Positions 24,739 through 33,221 of a stretch of 40,965 nucleotides of DNA are shown piece by piece. Under the pieces are notes generated by a model, which saw only the letters and a list, made by a program, of their open reading frames with translations, was not told the origin of the DNA and searched no databases. The DNA is from a virus. The stretch is from IMG/VR virus record IMGVR_UViG_3300010885_041357, positions 1 through 40,965 of that record. One strand, 5' to 3'. Within the stretch, counting starts at the first letter, position 1; each line of letters opens with the position of its first letter. A program made the translations under genes and the position numbers.

Positions 24739-26064
24739 ATGTGGGATGGAAAAATTCGTTTGTTTCATTTGATGCGTCAAACTTTGTACATGGGATTGCT
24801 GGATAGTGTACACAAATTTGCAAAGGAAAGAGGTTATGAGATTGAGTATGATAATCCAAACAACTTTGCAGAAACAGAATTCTCTGTAACTGAAGCTGAG
24901 ACATTTATAAAGTCACTTAACTTACCACACCAGATACGTGACTATCAATTAGAAGCTTTTATACATGCGGTAAGAAAAAGAAGAACGTTGCTTTTATCAC
25001 CAACAGCATCTGGTAAGTCATTAATCATTTTTTTACTATCGGCTTTGTTTGTCAAGAAAAAAGTTCTTATTGTTGTTCCAACTTTAGGACTTGTTCACCA
25101 AATGGCATCGGACTTTGTAAGTTATGGATGTCCCGACAACCTAATACATAAAATATATGCTGGTCAAGATAAAGATACCAATGCAAACATTGTTGTAACA
25201 ATATGGCAGAGTGTCTATGAGCTGCCTAAAAAATGGTTTGACCAATTTGGTGTTGTTATTGGTGATGAGGCCCATCAATTTAAAGCTAAGAGTCTTGTTG
25301 ATATTATGGAAAAGTTGGTTAACTGTAAGTATCGATTTGGCTTTACAGGCACACTGGATGGTACGCTAACTAACAAGCTTGTTTTGGAAGGTTTGTTTGG
25401 CGCTGTTAAACAAGTAACAACAACTGCTAAGTTAATGGAAAACAAGACAGTAGCGGATCTAAAGATTAAAGCACTGGTGCTTAGTTATGACGATGATATG
25501 AGATCGTTCTTTGCTAAAGCAAAACCTAAATATCAAGACGAGATTACATATATAACAACCAATAATGCTCGTAATAAATTCTTAGTAAATCTTGTAAGTT
25601 CATTAAAAAACAATACATTACTGTTGTTTAATTTTGTTGATCATGGTAAAATGCTTGAGAAGTATATAAAAGAGCAAAATCCTGATAAGGATGTGTTTCT
25701 TGTATATGGATTAGTTGAGGGTGAAGAGCGTGAAGCAGTAAGAAAGTATGTTGAGGATCATAACGGCGTTATTGTTATTGCTTCATATAAAACATTCTCA
25801 ACAGGGGTCAACATACAGAATCTGCATAATGTTGTGTTTGGTTCGCCTAGCAAATCTCGAATAAGAGTGCTACAATCAATAGGTAGGGGTTTAAGAACAA
25901 ACGAACACAAACTAGATGCTGTGCTTTACGATGTGGCTGACGATTTATCGTGGAAGTCTTTTAAGAATCATACAATCGGACATTTTGCAGAGCGTATACA
26001 AATGTACAATCAAGAAAAGTTTGATTATAAAATTTACACAATTAAGTTAAAGGGATCAACATGA
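24739..26064 (+). CDS. uvsW: UvsW superfamily 2 helicase (N-terminus lost to a frameshift)
   Basis: This 441-residue frame begins MWDGKIRLFHLM, which is internal to normal UvsW. The real gene starts at 24599 in another frame. Helicase motifs are intact: Walker A SPTASGKSL (residues 87-95), DEAH box VIGDEAHQF (176-179), motif III FGFTGTLDG, and motif VI QSIGRGLRT near residue 390. UvsW unwinds R-loops and branched DNA and drives branch migration. In T4 it also shifts replication from origin-dependent to recombination-dependent mode. There is no ribosome binding site before the ATG at 24739, which supports the frameshift reading. Its stop overlaps the next start (ATGA). Confidence 0.9.
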   Translation: MWDGKIRLFHLMRQTLYMGLLDSVHKFAKERGYEIEYDNPNNFAETEFSVTEAETFIKSLNLPHQIRDYQLEAFIHAVRKRRTLLLSPTASGKSLIIFLLSALFVKKKVLIVVPTLGLVHQMASDFVSYGCPDNLIHKIYAGQDKDTNANIVVTIWQSVYELPKKWFDQFGVVIGDEAHQFKAKSLVDIMEKLVNCKYRFGFTGTLDGTLTNKLVLEGLFGAVKQVTTTAKLMENKTVADLKIKALVLSYDDDMRSFFAKAKPKYQDEITYITTNNARNKFLVNLVSSLKNNTLLLFNFVDHGKMLEKYIKEQNPDKDVFLVYGLVEGEEREAVRKYVEDHNGVIVIASYKTFSTGVNIQNLHNVVFGSPSKSRIRVLQSIGRGLRTNEHKLDAVLYDVADDLSWKSFKNHTIGHFAERIQMYNQEKFDYKIYTIKLKGST

Positions 26065-26444
26065 CAAGCATTCTAAAACTTAGTAATGGGTTAGAAGTTG
26101 TAGGGACAATAGAGGTAGAAAATGATTACAACGTGGTAGTTAATAAACCACTACAGATTAATTATAGATATTTTCAAGGCTCTATACCTTCTGTATCATT
26201 TGTTAGGTATATTATGTTTGCTCGATCTGATGTAGTTGGTTTTTGTACACGAGATATTATGAGCATTGTAGATGCGAGAGAATCTTTTGCTGCATATTAT
26301 GCAAATGTTGTTGATCAATATTATGGGGATCTTGAAAAGGTGATAGACAAAGAACTAGACAACATTACTGTATCTCCTTCAGAAAAAGGATTCCATGAAA
26401 GCATACTTGAATCAATGTCGGTGGAAGGTGCAACGGTAAACTAA
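26061..26444 (+). CDS. Conserved small protein between uvsW and gene 55, possible Sm-like fold
   Basis: This 127-residue protein starts in the ATGA overlap with uvsW. The N-terminus (LKLSNGLEVVGTIEVENDYN, then VVVNKPLQI) has the strand pattern of Sm/LSm-like small beta barrels. This is followed by PSVSFVRYIMFARSDVVGF, and then a helical segment with FAAYYANVVDQYYGDLEKVI. A gene of this kind sits at this place in many aquatic T4-like phages, usually annotated as hypothetical. An RNA- or nucleic-acid-binding role is possible but not proven by sequence. No membrane segment is seen. Confidence 0.6.
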   Translation: MTSILKLSNGLEVVGTIEVENDYNVVVNKPLQINYRYFQGSIPSVSFVRYIMFARSDVVGFCTRDIMSIVDARESFAAYYANVVDQYYGDLEKVIDKELDNITVSPSEKGFHESILESMSVEGATVN

Positions 26445-26445
26445 T

Positions 26446-27000
26446 ATGGCAACTCATTATGTAGACAACAAACATCTGTTTGCTGTAATTGTAGAATACA
26501 AAGCATTGGTAGCAGAAGCAAAAGCTAATGATAAACCAAAACCAATAATTCCTAACTATGTTGGTGAATGTATTCTTTTAATAGCAAAACGATTATCAAC
26601 AAAACCAAACTTTGTTAATTATTCTTACCGCGATGAAATGATTAGTGACGGGATAGAAAATTGCATTAGTTATTTTGATAATTTTGATCCTGATAAATCA
26701 AACAATCCTTTTGCATATTTTACACAGATTATATACTTTGCCTTTTTACGTAGGATACAGAAAGAAAAGAAGCAGACATACATTAAACATAAGACAGCAG
26801 AGAACAGTATGTTGTTTAATGAGTTAGTTGAGCAGGGTGAGGATGGTGAAATGATTTTTAACCCTCAAGACTTCGATGCTGAAAATGTTTCTGATTTTGT
26901 AAAAGCGTTTGAGATTAACATAGACAAAAAGAAAGTCAAACGTAAAAAGGGACTTGATAATTTTATTGAGGAAGATGTCATACAACAGGATATTTTATGA
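26446..27000 (+). CDS. 55: Late transcription sigma factor, T4 gp55-like
   Basis: This 184-residue protein has the same length as T4 gp55 (185). The sigma-70 region 2-like core is at residues 59-108 (YSYRDEMISDGIENCISYFD, then NNPFAYFTQIIYFAFLRRIQ). This binds the host RNA polymerase clamp helices and melts the TATAAATA late promoter. Several copies of that promoter precede the virion genes in this window. The C-terminal end (DNFIEEDVIQQDIL) is hydrophobic and acidic, consistent with the sliding-clamp-binding tail of gp55. It ends in an ATGA overlap with the next gene. It follows the small upstream gene with no gap. Confidence 0.92.
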   Translation: MATHYVDNKHLFAVIVEYKALVAEAKANDKPKPIIPNYVGECILLIAKRLSTKPNFVNYSYRDEMISDGIENCISYFDNFDPDKSNNPFAYFTQIIYFAFLRRIQKEKKQTYIKHKTAENSMLFNELVEQGEDGEMIFNPQDFDAENVSDFVKAFEINIDKKKVKRKKGLDNFIEEDVIQQDIL

Positions 27001-27479
27001 ACCATAAAGAAGAATTTAACAAACAAATTGATATGTCACATTCATATCAGCACAATGTTTATGTCAAAACAATGACTTTTAAACAAAGTGGTCTAACATA
27101 CTGTGGTCATCATCACACATATGATCATGTCACACTTGTTGCATCGGGTAAAGTCCGGGTGAAATTTGAGGCCGTTCTTGAAGGTGATTTGCCTGAAGAA
27201 GAAATGGAATATATAGGATCTTCAATGTTTGTTACAAGAAGTTATCGCAAACATGAAATCACTGCTTTAGAAGATAATACTGTTGTTTGTTGCATACATG
27301 CAATCCGTAATGTAGAAGGAGAAATTATTGTGTACGATGTACCATCGCACATTGACGATGCAAAAGAAAAACTTGCCCTTATGGCATATGACATGACGCC
27401 AGAAGAAAAATTAAAAAGTATTCTTAGAGCAGAAGAAGAAGGAACCCTTCAACCAGGAAACGCTGATCTTTTAATATGA
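26997..27479 (+). CDS. Cupin-like protein, function unknown
   Basis: This 160-residue protein contains CGHHHTYDHVTLVASGKVRV at about residues 36-55. It resembles cupin motif 1, with histidines that could bind a metal (H38-H40, H44). A second conserved-looking part is MFVTRSYRKHEITALEDNTV, which fits cupin motif 2 with one His. Cupins include dioxygenases, isomerases and sensors, and nothing here points to one reaction. The gene starts in an ATGA overlap with gene 55 and lies before gp47. The last 30 residues are charged and helical. Confidence 0.65.
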   Translation: MNHKEEFNKQIDMSHSYQHNVYVKTMTFKQSGLTYCGHHHTYDHVTLVASGKVRVKFEAVLEGDLPEEEMEYIGSSMFVTRSYRKHEITALEDNTVVCCIHAIRNVEGEIIVYDVPSHIDDAKEKLALMAYDMTPEEKLKSILRAEEEGTLQPGNADLLI

Positions 27480-27510
27480 AAAGACTAGTTAATTACATTG
27501 AGGAACACAA

Positions 27511-28566
27511 ATGCTAGTGGCTCTTTTAGGCGACACACATATAGGTGCAAGAAACGATAGCCCTTCTTTCCATAAGTTTTTTGCTAAGTTTTATGATAAT
27601 GTATTCTTTCCATATCTTGAAGCAAACAATATTACTGGTGTAATTCAATTGGGTGATGTGTTTGATAGACGTAAATATATTAATTTCAATTCGTTACACC
27701 AAGGTCGTAAATATTTGTTTGAGCCATTAAACAAATACCACACATGGATGTTGGTAGGTAATCACGATACGTATTATAAAAATATGAATGATGTTAATTC
27801 ACCTTGTATGCTGCTCAAAGAATATAAAAACATCAGCCCAATAAAAAGCGTGTATGAGACATCAATCGGGGGTGTTCCTTTCCTGCTTATGCCGTGGATA
27901 TGTGATGAAAATTATGAAGAATCAATGAAAGCTCTTCAACAAACAAATGCAACACACATTGTCGGTCATTTTGAGATTGATGGATTCGAAATGTACAAAG
28001 GAGCTGTACATGAAGGTGGCTTAACAAAAGACACTTTTAACAACTTTGAATCTGTATGGTCTGGCCACTTTCATCATCAATCAAAGTTAGGTAATATTCA
28101 CTATCTCGGTACTCCATATGAGATGACATGGTCTGATTATGGTGATGAAAAAGGATTTCATGTATTTGATACAGACACAAGGGAGCTAACGTTTGTTCCT
28201 AATCCATATAAAATGTTTCACAAACTCCATTACGACGATACCGACAAACAAATAAGCGAGGTTGTCAATATAGATTTTAATGTGTATAGTGAGACGTTTG
28301 TTAAGTTAATTGTCCGTAATAAAACTAATCCTTATTGTTTTGATATGTTTGTAGACAAGTTAGAAAAAGCTGGCGTATATAATGTACAAGTTGTTGATGA
28401 TCACTTCCACATGGACATGGAAAACGATGATGATATTATTAGCGAAGCAGAGGATACGCTAACAATTCTTAGCAAGTATGTAAATCAGTTAGATGATAGT
28501 GTCGACAAACAACCTCTTGATATACTAATGAGAGAACTCTATCAAGAAGCACTAAGTGTGGAGTAA
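27511..28566 (+). CDS. 47: Recombination nuclease subunit, T4 gp47 / Mre11-like
   Basis: This 351-residue Mre11-type phosphoesterase has all metal-binding motifs. They are LLGDTHIG (D8, H10), QLGDVFDRR (D49), VGNHDTYY (N84, H85), VGHFEIDG and SGHFHHQSKLG. With gp46 it resects double-strand ends and makes 3' tails for UvsX. Length is close to T4 gp47 (339). The ATG follows TTGAGGAACACAA. The stop is followed by the gp46 start after three bases, so the two subunits are made together. Confidence 0.95.
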   Translation: MLVALLGDTHIGARNDSPSFHKFFAKFYDNVFFPYLEANNITGVIQLGDVFDRRKYINFNSLHQGRKYLFEPLNKYHTWMLVGNHDTYYKNMNDVNSPCMLLKEYKNISPIKSVYETSIGGVPFLLMPWICDENYEESMKALQQTNATHIVGHFEIDGFEMYKGAVHEGGLTKDTFNNFESVWSGHFHHQSKLGNIHYLGTPYEMTWSDYGDEKGFHVFDTDTRELTFVPNPYKMFHKLHYDDTDKQISEVVNIDFNVYSETFVKLIVRNKTNPYCFDMFVDKLEKAGVYNVQVVDDHFHMDMENDDDIISEAEDTLTILSKYVNQLDDSVDKQPLDILMRELYQEALSVE

Positions 28567-28569
28567 TGT

Positions 28570-30285
28570 TTGATATTTTTTAAAACGCTAAGGTATAAAA
28601 ACCTTCTTAGCACAGGTAACGTTTTTACTGAAATAAAATTACATTCCCATAACACAACATTAATTGTTGGAGAAAATGGAGCAGGTAAGTCAACCATCCT
28701 TGATGCGCTTTCGTTTGGTTTGTTTGGCAAACCTTTTAGAAAGGTTAACAAAGGACAGCTAATCAACTCAATTAACAACAAAGCGTTAATGGTTGAGGTT
28801 GAGTTTACTGTCGGTAATAAAAATTATCTTATACAGCGTGGCGCAAAGCCAAACGTGTTTAATGTGTACCAAGATGGTATATTGATTAACAATGACGCAA
28901 GCGCTGGTGACTATCAAGAGATGCTTGATAAGCACATTTTAAAGATTAACCACAAAACATTCTCACAAATTGTAGTACTAGGTAGTGCTTCTTTTGTTCC
29001 GTTCATGCAAATGACGGCTGCTAATCGTAGAGAAGTAATTGAAGATCTTTTAGATATTCAAATCTTTACCGTAATGAACACATTGCTTAAAGATAAGATT
29101 GCTTTAAACAAAAGCACAATTACAGATGTTGATTATGTAATGCAGGGGATTGCAGAAAAGATTGATTTAGAAAAGAAGCACTTACAGGTATTACAATCAA
29201 GTAATAATGAACAGATAGCAGCTAAGCGTTTAAAGATTGCTGAGTATGAAGGTAGTATACAAGAAGCAGATAATGAAATATTAGCATATATGGAACAGCA
29301 TACTATTTACCAAGATTTAGATGCTATTCAATCTTTACAGCTTAAAAAGCAGACAAAGTTAAACACGTTATATCACCAACTATGTACAAAGTCACATGAT
29401 ATCGATAAAGACATTTTGTTCTTTTCAACACATGATGATTGCCCAGTATGTCAACAAGGAATAGATCATGTGTTCAAAGACAGTACGGTTGAAGAAAAGA
29501 AAAATAAAAAACAAGAATTAACACTAGCAATAGAAGAGCTAGATTCAAAAATTGCTGGTATTTCAACAGCACTTCGAAATGTTGAAACATTAATTATGGA
29601 AAGAGCTGTTTGGACAGCAAACATTAATGACAGACAAAGAGATATAGTCTTTTGGCAAAGATTGATTGGTGAGATGCAGACGGATATTGACCAATTGGAG
29701 AGCACGCCTCATATTGAAAATAATACAAACAGACTGGCCGATCTAAGATTACAACTCAAAGAAAAGATTGTACAGCGCGAGGTTCTAGGTAAGCAAAAAG
29801 CTACTTTGGAGATGGCTGCTGTCCTGTTAAAGGATAGTGGAATAAAAACTAAAATTATTCGCCAATACATCCCTGTAATCAACAAATTGATTAATAAGTA
29901 TCTAGCATCAATGGACTTCTTTGTCAACTTTGAGCTTGATGAGAATTTTGAAGAGAAAATTAAATCAAGGTTTCGTGATGAGTTTAGTTACGCGTCTTTT
30001 TCCGAAGGTGAAAAATCAAGACTAGATTTAGCGTTGTTGTTTACATGGAGATCAATTTCAAGATTACGCAACAGCACTAGCACTAACTTGCTTATTCTTG
30101 ATGAGGTGTTTGATGGTTCGTTAGATGCTCAAGGTAACGAAGAGCTTTTAAAGATACTTGATACATTAACAGATGGTAATAATGTGTTTGTTATATCACA
30201 TAAGACAGATGCATATCTTGATAAATTTAACCGAGTGTTAAAGTTTCAGAAGATTGGTAATTTTAGTACAATGAGTGAATTATGA
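28570..30285 (+). CDS. 46: Recombination ATPase subunit, T4 gp46 / Rad50-like
   Basis: This 571-residue SMC-like ATPase pairs with gp47. Walker A is GENGAGKST (residues 34-42), the zinc hook is CPVC (291-294) between coiled coils, and the ABC signature is SFSEGEKSR (about 476-484). Walker B is LLILDEVFDG (D511, E512) and the D-loop region is SLDAQG. T4 gp46 shares LFGKPFR and QIVVLG. A TTG start is used, because the nearby ATG at 28566 leads to a stop after five codons. The gene overlaps the deformylase start by four bases. Confidence 0.95.
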   Translation: MIFFKTLRYKNLLSTGNVFTEIKLHSHNTTLIVGENGAGKSTILDALSFGLFGKPFRKVNKGQLINSINNKALMVEVEFTVGNKNYLIQRGAKPNVFNVYQDGILINNDASAGDYQEMLDKHILKINHKTFSQIVVLGSASFVPFMQMTAANRREVIEDLLDIQIFTVMNTLLKDKIALNKSTITDVDYVMQGIAEKIDLEKKHLQVLQSSNNEQIAAKRLKIAEYEGSIQEADNEILAYMEQHTIYQDLDAIQSLQLKKQTKLNTLYHQLCTKSHDIDKDILFFSTHDDCPVCQQGIDHVFKDSTVEEKKNKKQELTLAIEELDSKIAGISTALRNVETLIMERAVWTANINDRQRDIVFWQRLIGEMQTDIDQLESTPHIENNTNRLADLRLQLKEKIVQREVLGKQKATLEMAAVLLKDSGIKTKIIRQYIPVINKLINKYLASMDFFVNFELDENFEEKIKSRFRDEFSYASFSEGEKSRLDLALLFTWRSISRLRNSTSTNLLILDEVFDGSLDAQGNEELLKILDTLTDGNNVFVISHKTDAYLDKFNRVLKFQKIGNFSTMSEL

Positions 30286-30794
30286 TTCTTGAACACATTA
30301 AAAGTGATGACCCTATTCTTAAACAAAAAATAGAATTGTTTGATTTTGGTAATCCACCAATGGATCCGATAGAGTTATCTGTCAACCTATATGAGACATT
30401 GATGTCTTCAAATTATGTTGGGTTATCAGCACCACAAGTTGGTTTACCATATAGGGCATTTGCTCTTCGTTCACAGCCGGGAATCGTATGTTTTAATCCA
30501 CGTATTGTCGATGTTTCTGAAGAGATGGTATTATTAGACGAAGTATGTCTATCTTTTCCTGCACTTACACTTCCGATTAAGCGTCCAAAGAAAATAAAAG
30601 TTAGGTATGCTGAACCAAACAGCATTATTAAAACAGCAACGTTTGATGGAATGACGGCTCGTTATTTTTTACACGAGCTTGACCATTTAGATGGAGTGGT
30701 GTATACTGATAAAGCAAACAAGTTTCATTTGGATAGAGCTTTACGTAAACAGACACAAACTTTAAGACAAGCAAAGGCAAATAATTTATTATGA
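30282..30794 (+). CDS. def: Phage peptide deformylase
   Basis: This 170-residue enzyme would remove the N-formyl group from new proteins. All three family motifs are visible. They are GLSAPQVG (residues 47-54), EVCLSFP with the metal-binding Cys89, and HELDHLDG with H131, E132 and H135. The second motif has Val where most enzymes have Gly (EGCLS), a common phage variant. Phage deformylases are frequent in aquatic myoviruses, where they are thought to support production of proteins during infection. Its start overlaps the gp46 stop, and its own stop overlaps the next start. Confidence 0.92.
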   Translation: MILEHIKSDDPILKQKIELFDFGNPPMDPIELSVNLYETLMSSNYVGLSAPQVGLPYRAFALRSQPGIVCFNPRIVDVSEEMVLLDEVCLSFPALTLPIKRPKKIKVRYAEPNSIIKTATFDGMTARYFLHELDHLDGVVYTDKANKFHLDRALRKQTQTLRQAKANNLL

Positions 30795-31555
30795 GTATAG
30801 TTATATTTGGTAAAGGTAAGGTTGGTATGGCAACAGACCTTACATTAAAAACAGAAGCTGATTTTTATGATCCACAAAAAGGATATGTTATTGAAGATTT
30901 TAGCAAATACAATATTGCTTTTATATGTGTAAGCTCGCTTGTGCATGGTCCTTACGATCATGTATCTATTGAAGATTGTTTAGAAAAGCTTCATAAATCT
31001 AATTTTACTGGTATTGTTGCTATTCGTTGTACTTTGCATCCTTCGTTTATAAAACATTGGGAATACCTTTATGCTAATCTAAAAATTGTTCACTTTCCTG
31101 AGTTTATGAAACAGGGTGATGAGGAGTATTTGGATCAACCATGGATTGTTGTTCTTGGTGGTAAACGCGAACATACAGAACGTCTTGGCAGCTGGTTAAT
31201 ACAGCACAAGTATGGTACAAAAGACCAATTACATTATTGTACATTAGTTGAGAGTGCTTTAATTAAGTTACATCAGAACGCTGGTCTTGCATTAAAGGTT
31301 ACGTATGCAAACATGATGTATAGAGCATGTAAAGAGTATGGTGCTGACTTTGAGACTGTTCGCTTAGGAGCAACAGCAGATGCAAGAGTTGGCCCCGCAC
31401 ATACACAAGTACCAGGTGAGCACGGGTTTGGTTTTGGTGGACATTGTCTTCCAAAAGATGTAAGATGTCTCAATGCAACATTTCCTCAACATGGTTTTTG
31501 GAATGCGCTAATTGAAACAAATGACCATATGAGAGCGTATAATGATTACAAGTAA
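30791..31555 (+). CDS. Short UDP-sugar 6-dehydrogenase-like protein
   Basis: This 254-residue protein resembles UDP-glucose/GDP-mannose dehydrogenases. The NAD-binding loop is reduced to IVIFGKGKVGMATD. The central helix VESALIKLHQNAGLALKVTY holds the family Lys159 and Asn163. The active-site Cys219 lies in FGGHCLPKD, the classic GxCxPKD motif. Normal enzymes have about 400 residues. This one has a shorter Rossmann domain and ends soon after the cysteine motif, so the C-terminal UDP-binding domain is missing. It may act on another substrate or have a changed role. It overlaps queE by 14 bases and the deformylase by four. Confidence 0.75.
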   Translation: MSIVIFGKGKVGMATDLTLKTEADFYDPQKGYVIEDFSKYNIAFICVSSLVHGPYDHVSIEDCLEKLHKSNFTGIVAIRCTLHPSFIKHWEYLYANLKIVHFPEFMKQGDEEYLDQPWIVVLGGKREHTERLGSWLIQHKYGTKDQLHYCTLVESALIKLHQNAGLALKVTYANMMYRACKEYGADFETVRLGATADARVGPAHTQVPGEHGFGFGGHCLPKDVRCLNATFPQHGFWNALIETNDHMRAYNDYK

Positions 31556-32459
31556 ACCAATAGCGTATAGTGAGATATTTCATTCGATTCAGGGTGAGGG
31601 TCACTATACGGGCCGGCCAACAGCTTGGCTAAGATTTTTTCTGTTTAACCTTCAGTGTGATGGCTTCGGCCAGAAGGATCCCACAGATCCATCTACCTAT
31701 ATACTTCCCTATCAACAGATAGATATCTCAAGCATTAAAAAGCTAGAAGATCTTCCTGTGTGGAAGTATGGTTGTGATTCATCTTATTCGTGGTCTGCAA
31801 AGTTTAAACACTTGCAACATAAACATACTGCTGCTGATATTTGCAACCGTATTCGTCAGTCAATGTATCATCCTTCTAATCCAGAAGGAAAGTTTAATAA
31901 GATTAACGGTACAATGCAGCATATGTGCTTTACTGGTGGTGAGCCAATGATGAAGCATGCACAACACGCATCAATTGCTATTATTGATCACTTTGCAACA
32001 GAAGGCGACTTTCCGTTGTTTATGACATGGGAAACAAATGGTACTCAACCATTGACGTCGGAATTTTCTTTATACTTTGGCGAAGCATATCCAGGAGAGG
32101 TATTCTTCTCTGTATCGCCAAAGTTACATACAACATCGGGTGAGAAAGCAGAAGATGCTATCTGTCCCGATATAGTGAAGAGTTATCAGAACCTCTCACC
32201 GCATGGACAGCTAAAGTTTGTGGTCAGTGGTAAACAAGAGTCTTGGGACGAGCTCGAAACAACAATCGAGAAGTTTAGGGAAGCAGGCGTGACATATCCG
32301 GTCTGGATCATGGGTGTTGGTGCAACACTTGAGGCTCAGAAGGGAACCGAAGCAGGTTACATCGGAGAGGCTAAAATTGCTGAAGAAGCATTTAAGCGTG
32401 GTTACAACTATTCCTCAAGAGTGCATGTTCACATCTGGGGAAACACAATGGGAACATAA
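31542..32459 (+). CDS. queE: 7-carboxy-7-deazaguanine synthase, QueE-like radical SAM protein
   Basis: This 305-residue protein would convert 6-carboxytetrahydropterin to 7-carboxy-7-deazaguanine. The opening EIFHSIQGEGHYTGRPTAWL is typical QueE, and CFTGGEPMM (GGEP 132-135) is the SAM-binding motif. Of the three cluster cysteines, Cys39 (NLQC) and Cys78 (GCDSSYSW, after a phage-type insertion) are present. The first is replaced by Phe35 in FFLFNLQCDGF, where CNLxC is expected. A single TGT-to-TTT change explains it. Unless this is a sequencing error, activity would be impaired. It starts inside the previous gene and ends three bases before queD, so the pathway genes are coupled. Confidence 0.85.
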   Translation: MITSKPIAYSEIFHSIQGEGHYTGRPTAWLRFFLFNLQCDGFGQKDPTDPSTYILPYQQIDISSIKKLEDLPVWKYGCDSSYSWSAKFKHLQHKHTAADICNRIRQSMYHPSNPEGKFNKINGTMQHMCFTGGEPMMKHAQHASIAIIDHFATEGDFPLFMTWETNGTQPLTSEFSLYFGEAYPGEVFFSVSPKLHTTSGEKAEDAICPDIVKSYQNLSPHGQLKFVVSGKQESWDELETTIEKFREAGVTYPVWIMGVGATLEAQKGTEAGYIGEAKIAEEAFKRGYNYSSRVHVHIWGNTMGT

Positions 32460-32462
32460 TAT

Positions 32463-32993
32463 ATGTGGGATACAACATCTTTTGGTAATAGACCAATTCA
32501 ATACAAATATACAAGCACGAAAGAGTATCACGATGCCTTTCCGTGTGCATATCGTCAATGGAGAGCAGATAGTCATTGTAACCTAATTCATGGTTACAGT
32601 TTCTCAATGCGGTTCTTCTTTGGAACCAATAATTTAGATGCACGTAATTGGTGTGCGGATTATGGTGGTCTAAAAGAACTAAAAAAGATTTTAGAAGATC
32701 AATTTGACCATACGTTGCTAGTAGCTGAGGATGATCCTGAGCTCGAAATGTACAAAGAACTCCAAGCACGCAACCTTGCTAAGCTAACAATCCTTCCTAA
32801 GCTGGGATGTGAGGGTCTTGCTGATCAACTATACAAGTTTGTTAATGGTGTGTACATTCCTGACTACTGGGGTCAAGGAGAAGCTGATCGTTTGTGGTGT
32901 TACCGTGTAGAGGTACGTGAAACACAAGCAAATATGGCCTTCCGTGAAGGTCACCGTGAATGGAAAGAAGATCTATTTGAAGATGTTCGTTAA
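32463..32993 (+). CDS. queD: 6-carboxytetrahydropterin synthase, QueD-like
   Basis: This 176-residue PTPS-family enzyme would make 6-carboxytetrahydropterin from the FolE product. The zinc region reads SHCNLIHGYSFSMRFFF, where Tyr replaces the second His of the usual HGH. The Cys of the CxxxHG motif is present. Further family features are WCADYGGLKELKKILEDQFD followed by HTLLV, and GCEGLADQLYKFVN in place of the TxENLA helix, and VRETQANMA at the end. The HGY form may be a phage subfamily trait. It lies between queE and a small gene, followed by folE. Its stop overlaps the next start (TAATG). Confidence 0.88.
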   Translation: MWDTTSFGNRPIQYKYTSTKEYHDAFPCAYRQWRADSHCNLIHGYSFSMRFFFGTNNLDARNWCADYGGLKELKKILEDQFDHTLLVAEDDPELEMYKELQARNLAKLTILPKLGCEGLADQLYKFVNGVYIPDYWGQGEADRLWCYRVEVRETQANMAFREGHREWKEDLFEDVR

Positions 32994-33214
32994 TGGCTAC
33001 AACAGGTTTTAAAATGTTTGCTTGGGCACCTGATGGCATTTATGACCATCAGGAAAATCAAGTACGTTACGTTGTAAAAGATGGTTGTGTAAAAGGCCAA
33101 ACTATTCTTTCAAAAAACTGGGTTGACATTGGACCACCAGATCATGTACAATCTGAATTAAAGCAACCATGGGGTACGTTTCCTGACGTGCCTCCTAAAC
33201 CACCAAAGAAGTAG
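32993..33214 (+). CDS. Small protein in the 7-deazaguanine operon, function unknown
   Basis: This 73-residue protein begins in the TAATG overlap with queD. It is aromatic and polar (FKMFAWAPDGIYDHQENQVR), with a Pro/Lys-rich end (FPDVPPKPPKK). No known motif, signal or membrane segment is seen. Being translationally tied to queD and eight bases before folE, it may belong to the modification pathway. That is only a positional inference. Confidence 0.6.
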   Translation: MATTGFKMFAWAPDGIYDHQENQVRYVVKDGCVKGQTILSKNWVDIGPPDHVQSELKQPWGTFPDVPPKPPKK

Positions 33215-33221
33215 GAGTTAT

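Noticed and set aside
27476-27517. A 13-codon ORF (MKRLVNYIEEHKC) starting in the ATGA overlap after the cupin-like gene and ending inside gene 47.
   Set aside because: It is too short to support as a gene, and a leader function would be a guess.
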